45,414 nucleotides of DNA. It comes from Sphingomonas yabuuchiae. Its GTDB lineage: Bacteria; Pseudomonadota; Alphaproteobacteria; Sphingomonadales; Sphingomonadaceae. Where the stretch lies: NCBI RefSeq assembly GCF_014199595.1, contig NZ_JACHNX010000022.1, forward strand, positions 1-45,414, read 5' to 3'. Shown one piece after another: positions 16,559-25,749 of the stretch; position 1 is the stretch's first letter, and every line of letters starts with the position of its first letter. The translations under genes and the position numbers were made by a program. Below the pieces are notes generated by a model. It was given only the letters and a program-made list of their open reading frames with translations. It was not told the origin of the DNA and searched no databases.

Positions 16559-18812
16559 ACGCCCCCACCTCCTTGCTCGCGGAAACTGGCAGTGAGATCG
16601 CGCAAAGCACGCCGTCCGGGCCATGCTGGTAGGATGTGCGCGCCCGCAGCTGATAGGGAAGCGCCCGCTCGATCAATTCGCGGCCCTGGCCGGTACCCTT
16701 CGGGGCCGATCCGGCGGGCGGCATGGCGACGCCGCTTTCCCGCCAGTCGATATGCAGCCAGGGCTGCCCGTCATCGCCCATGGGCTCAAGCGACCATGTC
16801 ACGGCAAGGTGCCCGGTCGCTTGTCCCAGAGCGCCATATTTCACCGCATTCGTCGCGAGTTCGTGGAGCGCCATCGCCAGCGTCTGAACGGTCGACGAGC
16901 GCAAGCGCACGCCGGCCGGTCCCGTCAGCGAGACATGGTCCAGGCCGCCGTTGATCGCCGACAGCTCGGTTCGGATCAGATCGTCGAACATGACACGATC
17001 GACGTCATGAAGCCGGGACAGTAGCCCCTGTACCCGCGCCAGCGACTCCAGACGGTCCCGAAAGCGCAAGCGGAAGTCCGATAGATCGGCACTGGACCGC
17101 GCCGTCTTGTCGGCCATCGACCGCACGACGCCGATCAGGTTTCGGGTCCGATGCTGGAGTTCGTCGACAAGGATCGACTGGCGTTCCTGCAATTCCTTCA
17201 ATTGCTGAACATCGGTCGTCGTGCCCAGCCATTCGACGATGCGCCTGGCATCGTCACGAACCGGCATGGCACGCATATGGTGCCAGACATAGGCGCCGTC
17301 GCTCGCGCGCCGGACCCGGAACTCGACGTCGATACGGCCCGACAAGGACGCCCCGTCCCATGCGCGCAGGACGGCATCATGATCGTCCGAACAAACCGCA
17401 TCGAGCCAGCCGCGACCGATGCTGGCCGTCAGACTCTGCCCTGTAAAGGCTTGCCACTGGCTGCTGGCCCAGCTCCACTGACCCAGTTCGGCCGAACGCC
17501 AGACCAGTTGCGGTATCCCCTCGACCAGCAGGTGCAGCCACGCCTCGCTGGCTCTCACGCGTTCTTCGATACGGCGTCGCTCGGTGATGTTGGTGAACAG
17601 GACAGCGACATGATGAAGCCCGGTGTCGAGCGGAAAGATATTGAGATCGAACAGCCGGTCCAGGGTCGGCTCGCTTTCCTCGACGCGGATCGAGCGGCCG
17701 GTATCGAGGACCTGGCCATACAGCTTCGTCCAATGCGGGTTCGGCGTGCCCAGCAATTCCGTCGCGGTCTGGCCGACCGGCCACGGCATGCCCGTATGTT
17801 GAAGGAAGGCGGGATTGACCTCGACAAAGCGAAAGTCGGCCCAGCGGCCATGGTCATCGCGAAGGACCTCGACCACGGCATAGGCCTCATCCATCGATTC
17901 GAAGAGGGCGCGATATTTGGCTTCGCTGTCGCGCAGGGCCGTTTCGGCGCGTTTGCGCGCGTCAATGTCGATATTGATCCCCGCCCATTTCTCGATGCGC
18001 CCCTCGGCATCGAGGACGGGACCGGCACGAACATTGGTCCAGCGCCAGCCGCCATCCGGGGCACGGAGCCGAAACTCCGCATCGACCAGCCCCCGTATCG
18101 TCATCGCCTCGCGCCACTGGCGTTCGGCATAGGCGCGATCGTCGGGATGAATGGCATCGAGCCAGCCATAACCCAGCCATTCCGTCTCCGTCTGGCCGGT
18201 ATAGGCCCGCCAGCTTGGGCTGTCGGTGACGACGACGCCGTCCGGATCGGTTTCCCAGACCGCCTGCGCCCAGCTTCCGATCAGCAGTCGATGTCGCGCC
18301 TCGCTTTCGCGCAGGGTGCGCTCGGCCAGGACCTGCGCGGTCGTTTCCCGCAAGGTCCACAGGACACCGGCGACCCTGCCCGCCTCATCGCGGACCGGGG
18401 CATAATCGACGTCGAACCACGCATCCTCCAGCCGGCCGTTGCGCTGGACGGGATAGCGCTGCGCCTGAAGGCGTGCCGACTTGCCCGCCATTCCCGCCGC
18501 GATGTCCGCCGCAAAAACATCGCGCGACCGGGCAAAGGTCTGAAAGGCGGACTGTCCCAGCGCGTCGACATGGTGTTCGCGCAAAAGTTCGGTGAAGCGG
18601 TCATTATAGAGGTGGATGGCCTCCTCACCCCAGACAAGGCTCATCATGCTGGACGACGCAAGCATGAGATCGACCACCGTCTTCAGGCTCTGCGGCCAAT
18701 GTCCGATCGCCCCCAATGGCGTCTCGGTCCAGGCCCGATCGCGGATGCGGACCGCCATTCCCGTTTCGCCACGGGGCCATGGCGGCACATCCTCTCGATC
18801 TTGTGCCACCAT
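16551..18812 (-). CDS. Multi-PAS HWE-family sensor histidine kinase
   Basis: A 753-residue soluble kinase; no membrane segment is seen. Four PAS-like modules are visible: about 30-160, 170-290, 295-415 and 420-540. The second and fourth have the PAS/PAC hallmark of WLDAIHPDD and WLDAV..DD. The HWE dimerisation box is DELQHRTRN with His554; the N-box is HELATNAVKYG (650-660) and the WRESG motif (690-694) defines the HWE family. It is the first gene of a two-gene operon with the receiver protein. Input is probably cytosolic (redox, light or small molecule); no flavin-binding cysteine signature (NCRFLQ) is present, so blue-light LOV sensing is not supported. Confidence 0.92.
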   Translation of the reverse strand: MVAQDREDVPPWPRGETGMAVRIRDRAWTETPLGAIGHWPQSLKTVVDLMLASSSMMSLVWGEEAIHLYNDRFTELLREHHVDALGQSAFQTFARSRDVFAADIAAGMAGKSARLQAQRYPVQRNGRLEDAWFDVDYAPVRDEAGRVAGVLWTLRETTAQVLAERTLRESEARHRLLIGSWAQAVWETDPDGVVVTDSPSWRAYTGQTETEWLGYGWLDAIHPDDRAYAERQWREAMTIRGLVDAEFRLRAPDGGWRWTNVRAGPVLDAEGRIEKWAGINIDIDARKRAETALRDSEAKYRALFESMDEAYAVVEVLRDDHGRWADFRFVEVNPAFLQHTGMPWPVGQTATELLGTPNPHWTKLYGQVLDTGRSIRVEESEPTLDRLFDLNIFPLDTGLHHVAVLFTNITERRRIEERVRASEAWLHLLVEGIPQLVWRSAELGQWSWASSQWQAFTGQSLTASIGRGWLDAVCSDDHDAVLRAWDGASLSGRIDVEFRVRRASDGAYVWHHMRAMPVRDDARRIVEWLGTTTDVQQLKELQERQSILVDELQHRTRNLIGVVRSMADKTARSSADLSDFRLRFRDRLESLARVQGLLSRLHDVDRVMFDDLIRTELSAINGGLDHVSLTGPAGVRLRSSTVQTLAMALHELATNAVKYGALGQATGHLAVTWSLEPMGDDGQPWLHIDWRESGVAMPPAGSAPKGTGQGRELIERALPYQLRARTSYQHGPDGVLCAISLPVSASKEVGAYG

Positions 18813-18936
18813 CTCTCCGCCTCGCTGATCAGGTCTTGCAAAAGATCAGAAGATCACGCCCGACACGTCGCCGGGCAGTCCGCTAACCTGTTACGTAAAA
18901 AAGATAATCAAACATCCGTCTAAGCGTCCATGGCTG

Positions 18937-19989
18937 TCATATGGTCAGTCCGACGAAGATGGCTCCCGTCCGTGCCCGATCCTGCGCCGCCTCGAACGCC
19001 TCGTTGATCTGGTCGAGCGGGAAGCGATGGGTGATCAGTTCCTGCGTCTTGAGCACCCCGCGCGTCACCAGGTCGAGCACCTCAACCTGTTCGGCATGGA
19101 TGTCGTGAAAGGCGAAGCTGGCGCTGGGGATCAGGGTGATCTCGGACATCTGGATACGCTGCCACTCTAGCGGGATGGCGATGGCCCCCGCGTCGAAGCC
19201 GCCGACGATGACGACCTTGCCGCCGCGCCGCACCAGCCGCGTGGCGAGCGGCAGCGTGTCGGGCATGGACTCACCGCCCGCGCATTCGAATACGATATCG
19301 GCACCCCGATCGTCGGTCTGGCCGAAGATCGCTGCCTCGGGGTCCTCGTCGTCCGGGTGAAGGGTATGGTCGGCGCCCAGCCGCTCGGCCAGGGCGAGCG
19401 CGTGCGGCATCTTGTCGATGATCGTCACGGTCGCACCGCTGGCCTTGGCGAGCATCAGCTGGCCCAGCCCGATCGGCCCCGCCCCGATGATCGCCACGCG
19501 CGACCCGATGGTCAGGCCCGACAGATGCTGGGCGTGCAACGCCACGGCATAGGTGTCGAGCAGCGCGGCATCGTCATACCCCACATTGTCGGGCAGGCGG
19601 TGGAACTTGTGCTGCGGTCCGACGACATATTCGGCATAGGCGCGCGAGACGCTGGCGCGGCGGGTGGGATAGAGATCGGGGCAGCGATTATATTGCTGCA
19701 CCCGGCACCAGTCACAATGACCGCAGCCGAGCACGGATTCGACCAGCACCCGGTCGCCGATCGCGACGCGGCTGACCGCCGGGCCGACCTCGACCACTTC
19801 GCCTGCCAGTTCATGGCCCATGATGCAGCAGTGCAGTTCCTCCTCCGCCTTTTCCCAGTGGCGCAGGTCAGTGCCGCAGATGCCCGCCATCCGCACCCGC
19901 GCCTTGACCCAGTCGTCGGCAGGCAACTGGGGTTCGTCGACCTCGGCGATCTCGAAACGGCCATCGGCGGTCTTGCGGGCGGCTTTCAC
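18937..19989 (-). CDS. Zinc-dependent alcohol/polyol dehydrogenase
   Basis: A 350-residue medium-chain dehydrogenase of the sorbitol/threonine dehydrogenase type. Catalytic zinc ligands are Cys38 (GICGTD) and His59-Glu60 (GHELAGEVVEVG); structural zinc cysteines are 89, 92, 95 and 103. The NAD fold has GAGPIGLGQ (169-177). At the usual EPLAVA position the sequence is LDTYAVALHA, so the typical Glu is replaced by Asp146 or Thr. The true start is a GTG at 19989 whose GTGA overlaps the patatin stop, with GGGAGA seven bases upstream; the open frame further upstream is out-of-frame patatin sequence. Substrate unknown; coupling to a patatin suggests oxidation of a released alcohol or hydroxyacid. 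Confidence 0.88.
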   Translation of the reverse strand: MKAARKTADGRFEIAEVDEPQLPADDWVKARVRMAGICGTDLRHWEKAEEELHCCIMGHELAGEVVEVGPAVSRVAIGDRVLVESVLGCGHCDWCRVQQYNRCPDLYPTRRASVSRAYAEYVVGPQHKFHRLPDNVGYDDAALLDTYAVALHAQHLSGLTIGSRVAIIGAGPIGLGQLMLAKASGATVTIIDKMPHALALAERLGADHTLHPDDEDPEAAIFGQTDDRGADIVFECAGGESMPDTLPLATRLVRRGGKVVIVGGFDAGAIAIPLEWQRIQMSEITLIPSASFAFHDIHAEQVEVLDLVTRGVLKTQELITHRFPLDQINEAFEAAQDRARTGAIFVGLTI

Positions 19990-21044
19990 GGCATGTCTCC
20001 CGAATGGGCGGCGAGCGGCTCTTGCCGCGCCGCGATGGTGGTCGATGTCAGCCCCCTGCCCCCGAGGGAAATCGCCCCCTCCGCCAGCGCCGCGACCAGC
20101 GCACGAGCGTCGCGCAAGCCCGCATCCCAGCGCCCCCGCACCGAACGGGGCGAGAAGTCCAAAGCCTTGCCCGCGACTTCGTCCTGCTGCTCGGCATAGC
20201 GAAGCTGCACCAGCGTGACCGATGCCTGCGCCATCTCGGGAGCGGTGGCATAATGGTCCTGCCAGCGGGTGAGCGTCCGGCGCGACTGTGCGGCGAAGAC
20301 CAGATCCTGCGTCCGGCTGATCATGCCGCCGATGGTCGGTGCGCGGGGGCCAGCCAATGGCAACAGGTCGACCGCGATGCATAGCAGCGGCCCGTCACCG
20401 GGCCGGGCCAGCATGGGGTCGAGCGGCAGATTGGCGGCCAATCCGCCATCGACATAGAGTTCCCCGTCGATCGCGACCGGAGGAAAGGCAGGCGGCATGG
20501 CGCAGCTGGCCCGGATATGGTCGGGCGTGATCCTGTCGCGCCCGTTGTCGAAGACGACCTCGGCACCGGTATCCAGTGCGACCGCCTGCACCATGTAGCG
20601 GACCCTGCCGCCATTCAGCCGCTCGAAATCGACGAGACGCGCCAGCGTATGGGCCAGCGGCGTGGTGTCATAGAGCGCTGGCGTATCACGCTCGGCCAGA
20701 GCGGTGCCCAGCGGCGCGAACAGCCCCCGCCGCCCGCCGAACAGCGTTGCGATCACCTCACCGCTGCGCCGCCAGCTGTCGATCATCCCGTCCCACGCGA
20801 AAGCGCCGACGGCGCCGGTGCGGTCCGGCCGCCACAGGTCGGACAGCCGCGACAGGATATCCGCCGGTGCATTGCCCGCGATGATCGCGCCGTTCATCGC
20901 TCCGGCCGAGGTGCCGACGACCCAGTCGGGCGAGATGCCCGCCTCATGCAGGGCCTCATAGACCCCGGCCTGATAGGCGCCCAACGCATTGCCCCCGGCC
21001 AGGAGCAGAGCGATGCGGAGATCGGGCGGCAGGTGAGGAGTCAT
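19986..21044 (-). CDS. Patatin-like phospholipase with C-terminal DUF3734-type region
   Basis: A 352-residue acyl hydrolase. The oxyanion stretch is LAGGNALGAYQ (residues 15-25), with Asn where the usual GGGxxG has Gly. The nucleophile Ser46 sits in GTSAG and the catalytic Asp199 in YVDGGLAAN. The C-terminal segment with DFSPRSVRGRW and AGLRDA matches the region often found in bacterial patatins paired with short-chain hydroxybutyrate dehydrogenases. No signal peptide is seen, so a cytoplasmic role in lipid or polyester turnover is likely. The ATG at 21044 is chosen over a TTG at 21110. It is followed by the zinc dehydrogenase with a four-base overlap and is divergent from the MFS cassette. 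Confidence 0.87.
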   Translation of the reverse strand: MTPHLPPDLRIALLLAGGNALGAYQAGVYEALHEAGISPDWVVGTSAGAMNGAIIAGNAPADILSRLSDLWRPDRTGAVGAFAWDGMIDSWRRSGEVIATLFGGRRGLFAPLGTALAERDTPALYDTTPLAHTLARLVDFERLNGGRVRYMVQAVALDTGAEVVFDNGRDRITPDHIRASCAMPPAFPPVAIDGELYVDGGLAANLPLDPMLARPGDGPLLCIAVDLLPLAGPRAPTIGGMISRTQDLVFAAQSRRTLTRWQDHYATAPEMAQASVTLVQLRYAEQQDEVAGKALDFSPRSVRGRWDAGLRDARALVAALAEGAISLGGRGLTSTTIAARQEPLAAHSGDMP

Positions 21045-21179
21045 GCGCCAACAAACCCGCAAATGCCCGGATGGTGGCGTACAAACGCCCGCAATACCCA
21101 GAAAACTCAATGATATAGATCAGGCCCTATGTTGGTCGGCAGAAACCGGGATCGCCGACGGAACGTTGCCCCGGCACTC

Positions 21180-22688
21180 ATGTCTTTGGACCCGCAAGCC
21201 GAACTGACCACCGCCGACCGCGAACGCGGCTTGCGGCTGCTCGTCGTCGAGGCGGGGTTTTCGGGTGGCGCCGCCGCGCTCACCAGCGGGGTGATCCTGA
21301 CCGCCTTCGCGCTGCATCTGGGGGCGTCGAACGTGATGGTCGGCATCCTGGCGGCGATGCCGTTCCTCGCGCAGTTGCTGCAACTGCCCGCCATCCAGCT
21401 GGTCGAGCGATGGCGGCGGCGCAAGCGGATCGCGGTCCTGTCCAGCCTGGTCGGGCGGACGATGCTGGCCGTGATGGCGGTGCTCGCATTTTTCAGCGGG
21501 ACGACCGCGCTGCTGATCTTCCTGGGCGCGCAGATGCTGCTCTGCGGACTGGGCGCGGTCGGCGGATGCGCCTGGAATACATGGATGCGCGACCTCGCGC
21601 CCGATGATCGGCTGGGCGACGTCTTTGCCCGGCGGACGGTGTGGCTGACCGCGATCAGCCTGATCCTGGGGCTGGTCGCCGCGCTGGCGCTGGACCGGAC
21701 GCCAGCGGGATCGCCTGCACGGGACATGGTGTTCGCCGCGATGTTCGCCAGCGGCTGCGTCACCGGGCTGATCAGCGCGCGGATCGTCGCGATGATGCCC
21801 GAGCCGTTGATGCCCCCCGCCCCCGGCTCCATCGCATTGCGCGCCTTGCTGGCCCAGCCGCTGGGCGACCCCAATTTCCGCCGGTTGCTGGTCTTCGTGG
21901 CGAGCTGGCAATTTGCGATCAACCTCGCGACCCCCTTCTTCACCGTCTTCATCGTCCGCCAGCTGCATTTCGCGGTCAGCTTCGTGCTGTTGCTCAGCGT
22001 CGCCAGCCAGGTCGCCAATATCCTCGCGCTGCGCCTCTGGGGGCGGCTAAGCGACCGGTTCGCCAACAAGTCGGTACTGGCGGTGTGCGCCCCGGCCTAT
22101 ATCCTGGCGATCGTGGCGATGATCGGCGCATCGCAACTAGGCGACCGGGGGGCGGTGAAGCTGTGGCTGATCGGGCTCCACCTCGTCATGGGCGCGACCA
22201 TTGCGGGCGTGACGCTGGCCAGCACCAATATCGCGCTGAAGCTGTCGCCCAAGGGGTCCGCCACCGCCTATGTCGCGGCCAATGCGATGACCACCGCCAT
22301 CGCGGCCGGGATCGCGCCGATCCTGGGCGGGCTGCTGGCGCAGTTCTTCGCCGCACGCCAGTTCGAACTGGTGGCGCGGTGGCGCAGCCCCAACGGCATC
22401 TTCACCCTGCCGATCGTGCTGACCGCCTGGGATTTCTATTTCCTGCTGGCGGGTCTGATCGGCCTCTATGCCATTCATCGCCTGTCGCTGGTGCGCGAGC
22501 AGGGCGAGATCGAGCGGCGGGCCATGGTCGGGCAAGTGCTGAACGAGACACGGCGCAGCATCCGTAACATCTCCTCGGTCGCGGGGCTGCGCGCCGCGAC
22601 CGACCTGCCCGGCGCTCTCCTGCGCGATGCCCGCACCCGCATCCGGCTGAAACGCGCACAAGCGGCGCGGGCGGGACGAATGCACTGA
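21180..22688 (+). CDS. MFS transporter of unknown substrate
   Basis: A 502-residue inner-membrane carrier with about twelve hydrophobic segments. The loop-2/3 region reads VERWRRRKRIAVL, which is less canonical than motif A. A long cytoplasmic C-terminal tail (about residues 445-502) has basic, helical character. The first gene of a plus-strand cassette with the 741-residue barrel protein and an SDR, divergent from patatin by 135 bases. The substrate is probably the compound that the next gene's product processes. ATG 21180 is preferred because homology-like sequence (DPQAELTTADRERGLRLL) starts there; an ATG 17 codons upstream is in frame. Confidence 0.82.
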   Translation: MSLDPQAELTTADRERGLRLLVVEAGFSGGAAALTSGVILTAFALHLGASNVMVGILAAMPFLAQLLQLPAIQLVERWRRRKRIAVLSSLVGRTMLAVMAVLAFFSGTTALLIFLGAQMLLCGLGAVGGCAWNTWMRDLAPDDRLGDVFARRTVWLTAISLILGLVAALALDRTPAGSPARDMVFAAMFASGCVTGLISARIVAMMPEPLMPPAPGSIALRALLAQPLGDPNFRRLLVFVASWQFAINLATPFFTVFIVRQLHFAVSFVLLLSVASQVANILALRLWGRLSDRFANKSVLAVCAPAYILAIVAMIGASQLGDRGAVKLWLIGLHLVMGATIAGVTLASTNIALKLSPKGSATAYVAANAMTTAIAAGIAPILGGLLAQFFAARQFELVARWRSPNGIFTLPIVLTAWDFYFLLAGLIGLYAIHRLSLVREQGEIERRAMVGQVLNETRRSIRNISSVAGLRAATDLPGALLRDARTRIRLKRAQAARAGRMH

Positions 22689-22776
22689 CCCAGTTTAGCG
22701 GAACGCCATTTGCCCGGAACTCCGTTCTTTCCGAGGGGGTTGGCCATCATCCCCGTCCCCCTTTCGGAGTGATGCC

Positions 22777-25002
22777 ATGCCCCGAACAGCGACGGCCGAA
22801 GCGCCGCCCGCGATCAGCCCCCATCTGCTCGACCTGCGCGACCTGCTACGCGACGAACCCGCGCCGCTGGCCGATTTCACCGTCGGCGATCTGATCATCC
22901 GGCTCCACCGGACCGCGACATCGGTCTTCGCGATCGTGCGCCGCAAGGGCAGCGCAGGCGGACTGGCGGTGCGGGCCGCCTATATACCGATGAGCTTCGA
23001 CTGTGCGCTGCTACCGCCCGAGAAGGGCGAGGTTGCCCGGCTCCGCCTGACCAGCGCGATGGGCGAGCATGTCATCTCTTATATCGCCGACCGGCTGGCG
23101 GTGGAGCGGCTGCGCATCACGACCTGCTTCACCCCGGCCCGGCCGATGATGCTGCCCCCCGCCCCGCGCGACCTCTATCCCCTTGGCGCGAGCGACGATC
23201 CCCTGCGGGCGCAAGGCGTGGTCGAGGCGTCGCAGCGCGGGCTGAACACCGGCCTCCTCTATTTCCGCATCGAGGCGCCAGCCTTTGGCAATGTCCTCTA
23301 CATCCAGAATTTCACCGCTTCGAACGACTATTTCCGCACGACCGGCACCGTCCCGCGCGAGGCGGTGGCGGGGAACTGGCCCGAACTGGGCTATGCGCTG
23401 CCCCTCCCCGATGCCGATGCCGATCCCGCCGAGGTCGCGTTGCCGGCGGGCGAGAGCGTCACGCTGTCCGACACCATCCTGGTCTTCCGCCACCATGCAC
23501 CCCCGCACGAACGCGAATCCGCCCGCCAGTTCGTGCAGATGCTGGGCAGCGCCTATGACCTGCTCGATCCGCCCCCCGTCGCCTATCGCGACTGGATCGA
23601 CCGCGCCGAGCGGGCCGCGCGCGATCTGGACGAAGCCCCCGATGCCACGATCCGCCATTACGGCCATCGCTATGTCCACCCCTATACGGGCGCCGAATAT
23701 CCCGACATCATGGTGCAGATGTCGGTCATCGCCGCGCTCCGCCGATGGGGCGATTGGCGGGGCGAGCCGCATCCCCTGGAAGCGGCGTTCAAGGCGGGGC
23801 TGCCGCGCTTCTTCGACGAAAAGCTCGGCACGTTCCGTCGTTATCTGCCCAATGTCGGCAAGGACAAGAATGCCGATGCGGTCGACAGCTGGTATCTCTA
23901 TCACCCCCTGCTGAACCTCGGCACGCTGGCGCTGGGTGGCGATGACGATGCGCGCGCGCTGTTCCTGAAGGCGATCGACTATGGCGTGCGGGTCGCGCGG
24001 CATTTCGACTATCGCTGGCCGATCGAATATGACGTCACCGACTTCTCGGTCATCACCAAGGAGGCCCCCGTCGACGGGCGCGGGCAGACCGATGTCGGCG
24101 GCATCTATGCCTGGGTCATGCTCCAGGCGTTCGAGCTGACCGACGACAAGACCTATCTCGACGAGGCGCGCGCGGCGATCGACGCCGCCATCGGGCTGGG
24201 CTTCAACCTCAACTATCAGGCCAATCTGACCGCCTGGGGCGCCGCCGCCTGCATGCGGTTGTGGCGGATCACCAATCGCGACGCCTATCGCGAGCAGAGC
24301 TATGTCTATCTCGCCAGCTTCCTGCACAATGCGGTGATCTGGGACAGCCGCATCGGCCATGCCGCGCATTACGAGACGTTCCTGGCGGTCACCTGTCTGC
24401 AGGACGCGCCTTATATGGCGATGTACGAGTGCTTCGACAGCTATGTCGCGTTCGAGCGTTATCTGGACGATGGCGGCCCCGACCTCGACCCCGAGGCGCG
24501 GATGCTGATCGGCGAATATTGCCGCCATGCCCTGTCGCGCGCCTGGTATTATTATCCCGACGCGCTGCCCCCCGAAGCGATTGCAGAGGAACAGCGCGAG
24601 GCCAACGGCCATATCGACAAGACCCTCTCCTTCCCGCTGGAGGATCTCTATCCCGATGGCCAGCCCGCCGGGCAGGTGGGACAGGAGGTGTACGGCGCGG
24701 GCGCGGCGTTCATCTTCGCAACCAGCGCCTTCCACCAAGTCGAGGGCGCGCCGTTCCGCCTCTATTGCGACATGCTGGTCCGCGCGGTCGAGCGGGTCGG
24801 CGACCATGCGCTGTCGATCGTGCTCGACGGGGGTGAGACGCGCACCGCCTCGCTGCGCCTCGTCCGGTTGAAGCGGCGCACGCTGACCGACAGCCGCGTC
24901 ACCACCGCCAGCGGCGAGACGATCGCCCCCGATGCCGTCAGCGCCGACCGCGTCGATTATTGCGTGCCCGCGCAAGGCCGCCTGATCCTGACCTGGGAAT
25001 AA
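22777..25002 (+). CDS. Unassigned (alpha/alpha) barrel protein, glycosidase/phosphorylase-like (741 aa)
   Basis: A cytoplasmic protein with no signal peptide. Residues about 30-255 look like a large beta-sandwich (LIIRLHRTATSVFAIV, FGNVLYIQNFTASNDYF). Residues about 260-640 look like a helical toroid with repeated Trp/Tyr/Asp-rich helices: RHYGHRYVHPYTGAEYPDI near 292, DSWYLYHPLLNLG near 370, GQTDVGGIYAWVML near 435 and GQVGQEVYGAGAAF near 632. A short beta domain closes it. This beta-sandwich plus (alpha/alpha)6 layout is that of GH15, GH63, GH65 and GH94 enzymes, but I cannot place it in a named family. A clear ribosome site (CGGAG) lies nine bases before the ATG. It sits between an MFS carrier and an SDR three bases downstream, suggesting intracellular breakdown of an imported glycoside. 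Confidence 0.7.
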   Translation: MPRTATAEAPPAISPHLLDLRDLLRDEPAPLADFTVGDLIIRLHRTATSVFAIVRRKGSAGGLAVRAAYIPMSFDCALLPPEKGEVARLRLTSAMGEHVISYIADRLAVERLRITTCFTPARPMMLPPAPRDLYPLGASDDPLRAQGVVEASQRGLNTGLLYFRIEAPAFGNVLYIQNFTASNDYFRTTGTVPREAVAGNWPELGYALPLPDADADPAEVALPAGESVTLSDTILVFRHHAPPHERESARQFVQMLGSAYDLLDPPPVAYRDWIDRAERAARDLDEAPDATIRHYGHRYVHPYTGAEYPDIMVQMSVIAALRRWGDWRGEPHPLEAAFKAGLPRFFDEKLGTFRRYLPNVGKDKNADAVDSWYLYHPLLNLGTLALGGDDDARALFLKAIDYGVRVARHFDYRWPIEYDVTDFSVITKEAPVDGRGQTDVGGIYAWVMLQAFELTDDKTYLDEARAAIDAAIGLGFNLNYQANLTAWGAAACMRLWRITNRDAYREQSYVYLASFLHNAVIWDSRIGHAAHYETFLAVTCLQDAPYMAMYECFDSYVAFERYLDDGGPDLDPEARMLIGEYCRHALSRAWYYYPDALPPEAIAEEQREANGHIDKTLSFPLEDLYPDGQPAGQVGQEVYGAGAAFIFATSAFHQVEGAPFRLYCDMLVRAVERVGDHALSIVLDGGETRTASLRLVRLKRRTLTDSRVTTASGETIAPDAVSADRVDYCVPAQGRLILTWE

Positions 25003-25005
25003 ACG

Positions 25006-25740
25006 ATGACCAAGAACCCCACCATGTTGTCCGGCCGCCGCATCCTGCTGACCGGCGGCACCACCGGCATCGGCCGGGCCGCGCTGAAGGCGCTGGCGAA
25101 CGAGGGCGCGCGCGTCCTGACCTTCGGACGGCATCAGGATGCGCTCGATGCGGCGTTGTCCGGGATCGATGGCGAGGTGATCGGGATCGTCGAGGACGCC
25201 GCGACGCGCGACGGCATCGACCGGGTCTTCGCCGCGGTCGACGACCGGCTGGGGGGCATCGACATGCTGGTCGCCTGTGCCGCACTCGGCGCGCAGCCGA
25301 TCCATGAGATGGCCGAGGAGGATTGGCGCTATGTGATCGACGCCAACCTGACCGGCTATCTCGCCTGCGCCCGCGCTGCGATTCTGCGCATGCAGGACCA
25401 GGGCGGCGGCCATCTGCTGTTCGTCGGATCGATCAGCACCGAGATCAAGGCGGCGGGCGAAAGCGTCTATGCCGCGACCAAGGCGGGTATCCAGGCCTTT
25501 GCCGAGACGCTGCGCAAGGAGGTTGCGGACAAGCGCATCCGGGTCAGCGTGATCCAGCCCGGATCGGTCGACACCGACATGCAGGAATGCAGCGCGGAGG
25601 AGAAACAGACCGCGGTCGCCGAAGGCCGGATGCTGCCTGCCGAGGATGTCGCCGATGCGATCCTGTTCGTCCTCAGCCGATCGGCCAATTGCGACATCGT
25701 CAACCTGCGGATCGAACCGCTGATCCAGAAGACGGCGTGA
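25006..25740 (+). CDS. Short-chain dehydrogenase/reductase (SDR)
   Basis: A 244-residue classical SDR. The cofactor loop is TGGTTGIG (16-23) and the catalytic residues are Ser142, Tyr155 and Lys159 (YAATK). The expected NNAG segment is replaced by CAALG, a mild departure. FGRH after beta-2 carries Arg, favouring NADP. It begins three bases after the barrel-protein stop, so it is certainly co-translated with it. It probably acts on the sugar or aglycone released by that protein. Confidence 0.9.
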   Translation: MTKNPTMLSGRRILLTGGTTGIGRAALKALANEGARVLTFGRHQDALDAALSGIDGEVIGIVEDAATRDGIDRVFAAVDDRLGGIDMLVACAALGAQPIHEMAEEDWRYVIDANLTGYLACARAAILRMQDQGGGHLLFVGSISTEIKAAGESVYAATKAGIQAFAETLRKEVADKRIRVSVIQPGSVDTDMQECSAEEKQTAVAEGRMLPAEDVADAILFVLSRSANCDIVNLRIEPLIQKTA

Positions 25741-25749
25741 GGGGGGACG

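Noticed and set aside
18858..18876. Hairpin GCCCG/CGGGC in the kinase gene leader as a riboswitch or terminator
   Set aside because: Five-base stem with a nine-base loop, no T-run and no conserved riboswitch features.
19990..20382. Upstream extension of the zinc dehydrogenase frame
   Set aside because: This part overlaps the patatin gene in another frame, is low-complexity, and homology starts exactly at the GTG at 19989.
22700..22726. EcfG-type stress promoter before the 741-residue gene
   Set aside because: GGAAC and CGTT are present but 18 bases apart; the usual spacing is 16-17, so the match is too weak.
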